A DNA stretch of 8,174 bases from Candidatus Methanoplasma sp. Lineage in GTDB: Archaea; Thermoplasmatota; Thermoplasmata; Methanomassiliicoccales; Methanomethylophilaceae. Below are positions 4,502-8,174 of the stretch, piece after piece. The position numbers were made by a program, and so were the translations under genes. The notes below the pieces were generated by a model. The model was given only the letters and a program-made list of their open reading frames with translations. It did no database searches and had not been told where the DNA came from. How positions within the stretch are numbered: position 1 is the stretch's first letter; the number at the start of each line of letters is the position of its first letter. The DNA is taken from NCBI GenBank assembly GCA_031254265.1, contig JAIRUV010000061.1, forward strand, positions 1 through 8,174, in the 5' to 3' direction.

Positions 4502-6019
4502 ATGAACAGGACAAACATGGCATTGATGGGAACCCTGATAGGGATTGCCGCTGTTTACGCCGCAATTTCGTTCATCTTCACGGTGCTGGATATTAATGAA
4601 GGGACTGGGACTTTTGCGATCGTCGTCGACCCATTTGAATTGTTCGGAAGGACGATAGGAGGCCCCATACACGATGCATACTGGAGTCTCATCAGCATAT
4701 ACACCGATCAAAAACTGCCTACCATGGCCCTGCTGGCTGCGGGGTTCGGGCTGGTGGTCGCAGGCTGCGCATCGAAGCCCACCTGGAACCTCAAGGGGAA
4801 GGAGGATGATCCGAAAGAGTATCTTTTTACCCACAGGCCTAAGGCGTTCCTGTGGTGCCTGATGATGCCCTGGAACATACTGACCGCAGCCTGGAGGCTG
4901 AAGAAGGTACCAGTCATCCTGCCGATATTACTCATACCTTTCATGCTGCCCTTCGCACTGATGATGGACGTGATCCTCATCGTGCTCTTTGTTATCATCT
5001 GGGTCGTGATGACAGTTAGGATAAGGCTTGCGGCATCGGAGGACTCCGCAACATATGAAAAAGATACTCAGTACGCTGTATGTCCCAAATGCAAAAGGAA
5101 CTTCTATCAGCCGAACGTCAAGTGCAAGTGCGGCCTGGTCGTATCATATCCAGTTCCGAACAGATACGGCGTGAAGTACCACACGTGCAACAATGGCCAT
5201 AAGATGCCGAGCACCAACGCCGACGGGTCAAGGGCGAAGATGCAGGCTGTGTGCCCCTACTGCAGAGGCGAGATGTTCACACACGAAGCGAAGCCGATAG
5301 TGATATCGCTGGTGGGTTCGGTAGGCTCCGGAAAGACCACTATGATGATCTCGGCAGTCGAATCGTTATCCGCCCTGGCAAAAGAGAAAGGGATAGTCTC
5401 CGAGATAATATCCGACGGGATCTCAGTCAACGCCCAGCGCAGGAAAGCGAACGTCCCGCCGACGCCGGCGGGAGAGCTGGACTCGGAATACTTCTTCCTG
5501 AGGTCAAGGGACCTTCCCGAGAAAGAAGTGATCATAAACGATATCTCCGGAACGGAGTTCCATCCCGACAGGGACAAGATATTGTTCGAAGAGTACTACA
5601 GGTACAACGACGGCATAATATTCACAAGAGATCCGCTCGAGGTCATGGCGCTGCACCATTCACAATCTCCGACGAAAGGCTCAAAGAACACACCCACAGC
5701 AATACTGGAATCGTTCTATCATATGTACACAGAGATCAACGGATACGGCCCGGCAGTGAAATCCACCGTTCCGTTCGCAGTGGTTCTTACTAAGATGGAC
5801 GACTCCAAAGTAAGGTCGTATGTTGACGCGGAGTCATCCCCGGCAGAATTCCTGAGCAAGTACAGCCACAAGATGATATCTGATATCGCGGAGTCGGCGT
5901 TCAAGAATGTCAAATACTTCAAGGTCGCGTCCCTCGGCGACAACAGCAATGCATCCGAACCTTTCATATGGATACTTTCGGAGAGCGACCAGGGTCTGAG
6001 GGACAGAATGTTCAAATGA
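4502..6019 (+). CDS. Membrane-anchored zinc-ribbon P-loop GTPase of unknown function
   Basis: A 505-residue protein I cannot name. N-terminal half: hydrophobic segments at about 7-29, 71-90 and a long stretch at 136-174 that could cross the membrane twice. Middle: two probable zinc-binding units, C194-x2-C197 with C208-x-C210, then C229/H233 with C251-x2-C254. C-terminal half: a P-loop GTPase with Walker A GSVGSGKT (272-279), a possible switch Thr (T321, PPTPAGE), DISG (347-350) as the G3 motif, TKMD (430-433) as G4 for guanine, and possibly ASLGD (476-480) as G5. This order resembles uncharacterised TRAFAC-class GTPases with N-terminal zinc ribbons, some from proposed conflict systems; that link is from memory and unproven. 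The start has no ribosome site but a TATA box about 27 bases upstream. Its stop touches that of the pirin gene. Base composition and codon use match the neighbours. Signalling, trafficking or defence at the membrane are all possible. Confidence 0.85.
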   Translation: MNRTNMALMGTLIGIAAVYAAISFIFTVLDINEGTGTFAIVVDPFELFGRTIGGPIHDAYWSLISIYTDQKLPTMALLAAGFGLVVAGCASKPTWNLKGKEDDPKEYLFTHRPKAFLWCLMMPWNILTAAWRLKKVPVILPILLIPFMLPFALMMDVILIVLFVIIWVVMTVRIRLAASEDSATYEKDTQYAVCPKCKRNFYQPNVKCKCGLVVSYPVPNRYGVKYHTCNNGHKMPSTNADGSRAKMQAVCPYCRGEMFTHEAKPIVISLVGSVGSGKTTMMISAVESLSALAKEKGIVSEIISDGISVNAQRRKANVPPTPAGELDSEYFFLRSRDLPEKEVIINDISGTEFHPDRDKILFEEYYRYNDGIIFTRDPLEVMALHHSQSPTKGSKNTPTAILESFYHMYTEINGYGPAVKSTVPFAVVLTKMDDSKVRSYVDAESSPAEFLSKYSHKMISDIAESAFKNVKYFKVASLGDNSNASEPFIWILSESDQGLRDRMFK

Positions 6020-7057
6020 TCAGAAGGGAGGTCTATCCTCCTTCCCGTCAGAGGATCTGAAGAACCTCCCAGTACCTTTGGGGTGGAATTTGTCTACAAG
6101 GTCCCAAGGCCAGCTGTCGAACTCATTTTTTCTTATGAAGTTCATGGCGTCCCTGACGCTTTTGTCGTTCTCTAGTATGACGGGTCCGAAGGACGACATC
6201 TTCTCTCCAATAGGTTCCCCTTCAAGAAGCCAGTACGTTCCTTCGGCCTCACCGTTCGCGAACGTCACGTCCTCTCCGCCTGTGAGTTTGAACCTCTGCG
6301 ACACTTTGTATTCCTCATCGCCGAACCTGACAGTGCTGCCATCTGTGAAGTAAAGGTTCCTGTTGACAGACGAGGGGACGGCGGGCAGCGTGATCTCCGA
6401 TCCCGGGGACATCCTCATCAGCAGTATCCGGACATGGTGCTCCGGGTCCGCTGCCCAAGATATGTCGTTGGGAGGAAGCGCATCGCGGCCGCCGAAGCTT
6501 CCGGCGATTATCTTCACAGAGAACTCCCTGCCGTCCGCATCCTTTCCTTTGACCACCGGTATGTTCTCGGACCACATCGTCTGCACTGCCGGATGGGACC
6601 CCTTTTCCTTCAGCGGCAGGTTGATCATTATCTGCGTTATATCATTGGGATTGGGGCGGTCGTCATATGCCAGAGGATACATCTCGTCATGAAGGTACAT
6701 ACTGCCGGCGGACACCCACTGCACATCCCCGAAGCCGAACCTCCCTTGGTTGCCCAGAGAATCAAAATGGTCTATGAAACCAGTCTCCGGTATCGTCACC
6801 GTCTCGTACCCCCAGTGCGCATGCATAGGAAAACCCGGAACGACCTTCCCGTGGTACATCCGGAAGCCGAACACTTTCTTGTAGTCCCTTCCGAGGTTCC
6901 TTCCGCCTATCTCGTTCAGAGGAGGGGCCTGCTGTGCATTCCCCTTTGGGTAGTCGTCACAATGGTGCGAAGCGAAAACGAACGGATCCTCAGTATCCCA
7001 ATGCATCGTAAGATGCTGAGTCTTTATCACGGGGCCTTTTCTCTTCTTTCCGAACAT
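6020..7057 (-). CDS. Pirin-family bicupin protein
   Basis: A 345-residue pirin-like protein, somewhat longer than the usual 230-300. Pirins are metal-binding double-cupin proteins; some have quercetin 2,3-dioxygenase activity, others act as redox sensors or regulators, and the substrate here is unknown. The N-terminal cupin shows the family signature in FPMHAHWGYETVTIPETG, HFDSLGNQGRFGFGDVQW and SAGSMYLHDEM. The metal ligands line up as H79, H81, H123 and E125. Both His in the HAH pair and the HxE pair are intact, so iron binding is expected. The C-terminal part (about 180-345) contains the second cupin and an extended tail ending near a Pro/Arg/Lys-rich stretch. The start at 7057 has no ribosome site. 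It faces the GTPase gene with no bases between the two stops, and diverges from the rluF-like gene over 61 bases. Confidence 0.92.
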   Translation of the reverse strand: MFGKKRKGPVIKTQHLTMHWDTEDPFVFASHHCDDYPKGNAQQAPPLNEIGGRNLGRDYKKVFGFRMYHGKVVPGFPMHAHWGYETVTIPETGFIDHFDSLGNQGRFGFGDVQWVSAGSMYLHDEMYPLAYDDRPNPNDITQIMINLPLKEKGSHPAVQTMWSENIPVVKGKDADGREFSVKIIAGSFGGRDALPPNDISWAADPEHHVRILLMRMSPGSEITLPAVPSSVNRNLYFTDGSTVRFGDEEYKVSQRFKLTGGEDVTFANGEAEGTYWLLEGEPIGEKMSSFGPVILENDKSVRDAMNFIRKNEFDSWPWDLVDKFHPKGTGRFFRSSDGKEDRPPF

Positions 7058-7084
7058 ACACGATCACACACGTTAAGCGGACAA

Positions 7085-7097
7085 TAGGTTAAAAACA
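7085..7097 (+). promoter_or_regulatory. TATA-like box in the pirin-rluF divergent promoter
   Basis: TAGGTTAAAAACA is centred about 27 bases before the ATG at 7119, and no ribosome site precedes that ATG, so a leaderless rluF message is predicted. The same AT-rich patch, read on the minus strand as TTTTTAACC, could also serve the pirin gene with a leader of some ten bases. Confidence 0.45.
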
Positions 7098-7118
7098 TCC
7101 GCCCTGCTACGGTCGGAC

Positions 7119-7844
7119 ATGGCAGAGAAGGACGAGGAGGGCGGGATACGCCTCAACAAATTCCTGAGCGGATCAGGGGTCGCTTCAAGAAGAGGATCCG
7201 ATAAGATGATCGAAGAAGGAAGGGTCGCCATAGACGGAAGGGCCGCTGTCCTGGGGGACAAGGTGTTCCCCGGGAACAAAGTATACGTCGACGGGAGGGA
7301 GGTGAAGATGGTCACAGAAGATATAATCTTAGCATTCTACAAACCGGAGGGGATAACCTCCACCTCCAGTCCAGGCGACGAGAACAATGTGATAGATTTC
7401 ATCAATTATCCCAAAAGGATATTCTCAGTCGGAAGGCTGGACAAGGATTCGGAAGGCCTCCTACTGATGACCAACAACGGCGACCTGGCCGACAGGATAA
7501 TGCGTTCCAGGAACGGGCACGAGAAAGAATACTTGGTAAGGGTGGATAAGGACATCACGAAGGATTTCGTCAATAAGATGTCCGCGGGGGTGCTGCTGGA
7601 TGACGGGAAGCTTACAAAAAGATGTTCTGTGGAGACGGTAAGCCCAAGGGAGTTCCAGATAATACTGAGACAAGGGCTCAACAGACAAATCCGGCGTATG
7701 TGCTCTCAGCTGGGTTATGAAGTAAGGAACCTTAAACGCATAAGGGTGGTGAACATCACCTTAGGTGATCTGAAAGAGGGCCGCTATAGGGACATCTCGA
7801 AAAGGGAAAGGGAAGATTTGTACGAACAGCTCGGCCTGAAATGA
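7119..7844 (+). CDS. rluF: RluF-like 23S rRNA/tRNA pseudouridine synthase (RsuA family)
   Basis: A 241-residue pseudouridine synthase. It begins with an S4 RNA-binding domain (about 9-66: IRLNKFLSGSGVASRR and VAIDGRAAVLGDKV) followed by the catalytic domain. The active-site motif GRLDKDSEGLLLMTNNGDL has the catalytic Asp at D108. The segments GHEKEYLVRVDKDIT, MSAGV and QGLNRQIRRMCSQLGYEV follow. From the motif to the end it closely resembles E. coli RluF, which modifies U2604 of 23S rRNA and U35 of tRNA-Tyr; the E. coli protein is longer at the C-terminus. RsuA-family enzymes are typical of bacteria and scarce in archaea, which use Cbf5, TruA/Pus10 and TruD types, so acquisition from bacteria is likely. 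The exact target cannot be read from the sequence; RluB or RsuA specificity remains possible. The start has no ribosome site and appears leaderless. Confidence 0.92.
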   Translation: MAEKDEEGGIRLNKFLSGSGVASRRGSDKMIEEGRVAIDGRAAVLGDKVFPGNKVYVDGREVKMVTEDIILAFYKPEGITSTSSPGDENNVIDFINYPKRIFSVGRLDKDSEGLLLMTNNGDLADRIMRSRNGHEKEYLVRVDKDITKDFVNKMSAGVLLDDGKLTKRCSVETVSPREFQIILRQGLNRQIRRMCSQLGYEVRNLKRIRVVNITLGDLKEGRYRDISKREREDLYEQLGLK

Positions 7845-7859
7845 TCTGATTCCATCAGA
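7845..7859 (+). terminator. Hairpin directly after the rluF stop
   Basis: TCTGAT (7845-7850) pairs perfectly with ATCAGA (7854-7859) over a three-base loop, starting at the first base after TGA. No T-run follows, so it may protect the 3' end or weakly terminate. Otherwise the gap 7845-8023 (179 bases) shows no gene that I can see; it includes an isolated AAGGAGGA at 7934-7941 with no start codon at a suitable distance. Confidence 0.35.
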
Positions 7860-7994
7860 CAGCACACGGGCTTCCAAGGACTCCATCACATCTTCCGGCC
7901 TAGGTCGTGCTGGCCCCGGACACTTCACAGACCAAGGAGGAAATCTTCCCTAGTATCTGACTAAGACAGCGGTGCAGAGAACTGAATCAGATAA

Positions 7995-8003
7995 TCTTAT
8001 ACT
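7995..8003 (+). promoter_or_regulatory. TATA-like box of the nucleotidyltransferase gene
   Basis: TCTTATACT is centred about 25 bases before the ATG at 8024. There is no ribosome site at a normal spacing, so a leaderless transcript is predicted. Confidence 0.4.
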
Positions 8004-8023
8004 CATAAAACCATAATGATGTC

Positions 8024-8174
8024 ATGGTACAAGCTAATGCTAAGGATATCCAACGCATACGAAGCATAGTGGAGCCTATAGCATCAAGATACGGCATCGA
8101 GAAAATGTATCTGTTCGGTTCAAGGGCAAGAGGAGATAACGATCCGAACAGCGATTTTGATTTCTTCATACGCC
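8024..8174 (+). CDS. MNT-type nucleotidyltransferase, probable antitoxin (5' part only)
   Basis: The first 50 residues of a minimal nucleotidyltransferase, cut by the window edge. After an N-terminal helix (QRIRSIVEPIASRYGIEKMY) comes LFGSRARGDNDPNSDFDFFI, the polymerase-beta-type signature: GS at the nucleotide site and two Asp in DFDFF as metal ligands. Small MntA-like proteins of this kind commonly pair with a HEPN-domain RNase toxin, which they AMPylate, and such pairs are frequent in archaea. Whether a HEPN gene follows lies beyond the window. The start at 8024 gives the family's usual length before the signature; the ATG at 8017 is in another frame. Other members act in antibiotic modification, but the short N-terminus favours the MNT group. 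Confidence 0.88.
   Translation, partial: MVQANAKDIQRIRSIVEPIASRYGIEKMYLFGSRARGDNDPNSDFDFFIR

Noticed and set aside
6434..7087. 217-residue plus-strand frame across the pirin gene
   Set aside because: The minus strand carries the pirin motifs with intact metal ligands; the plus frame is its shadow.
7987..8169. 60-residue minus-strand frame at the right end
   Set aside because: It is antisense to the nucleotidyltransferase, whose signature motif is clear on the plus strand.
1..8174. CRISPR array, transposon, riboswitch or integrase
   Set aside because: No regularly spaced repeats, transposase or integrase motifs, or recognisable riboswitch cores were seen; the only repeats are the tRNA fragments and short palindromes listed.

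Overview
The window looks like chromosomal DNA from an archaeon, most plausibly a euryarchaeal/Thermoplasmatota-type methanogen such as a member of the Methanomassiliicoccales. That placement is an inference, held with moderate confidence. The evidence is: AT-rich TATA-like boxes about 25-28 bases upstream of start codons that lack Shine-Dalgarno sites (leaderless genes); a tRNA gene with no encoded CCA and an archaeal-style promoter; Arg codons that are mostly AGG/AGA and frequent ATA for Ile; and T-run terminators. Several genes are of bacterial type (CysK, an Rrf2 regulator, an RluF-like pseudouridine synthase, pirin), as is common in gut or sediment archaea that acquire bacterial genes.

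Region 1 (1-2809) is a sulfur and Fe-S region. The 3' end of a NifS/IscS cysteine desulfurase, an IscU scaffold and a CysK cysteine synthase form a tight plus-strand operon: cysteine is made by CysK, desulfurated by NifS, and the sulfur is assembled on IscU. Facing it is a minus-strand pair: a TetR-type regulator followed by an Rrf2/IscR-type regulator with three cysteines placed to hold an Fe-S cluster. The Rrf2 gene overlaps the end of cysK tail to tail, so it is a natural candidate regulator of the operon.

Region 2 (2810-3700) is mostly non-coding. It holds the TetR promoter with a perfect palindrome, a tRNA-Ile(GAT) gene with its own promoter, a misplaced copy of the tRNA 3' end upstream and a copy of its 5' end downstream. 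It also holds a possible 31-residue Lys/Ala/Pro-rich protein gene with its own promoter-like and terminator-like signals, and an AT-rich perfect palindrome.

Region 3 (3666-6019) is a divergent locus. A minus-strand operon encodes a small parvulin prolyl isomerase and a Lys/Glu/Pro-linker DUF2188 protein, and ends at a GC hairpin plus T-run. On the plus strand is a 505-residue protein with membrane segments, zinc ribbons and a P-loop GTPase domain, which is the least understood gene here. The two transcripts start from an 89-base shared promoter region.

Region 4 (6020-8174) contains a pirin-family cupin protein (minus), whose stop codon abuts that of the GTPase. Diverging from it is an RluF-like pseudouridine synthase (plus). 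After a 179-base gap comes the start of a MNT-type nucleotidyltransferase that runs off the window and is often the antitoxin half of a HEPN/MNT pair. I see no CRISPR array, transposase or integrase.
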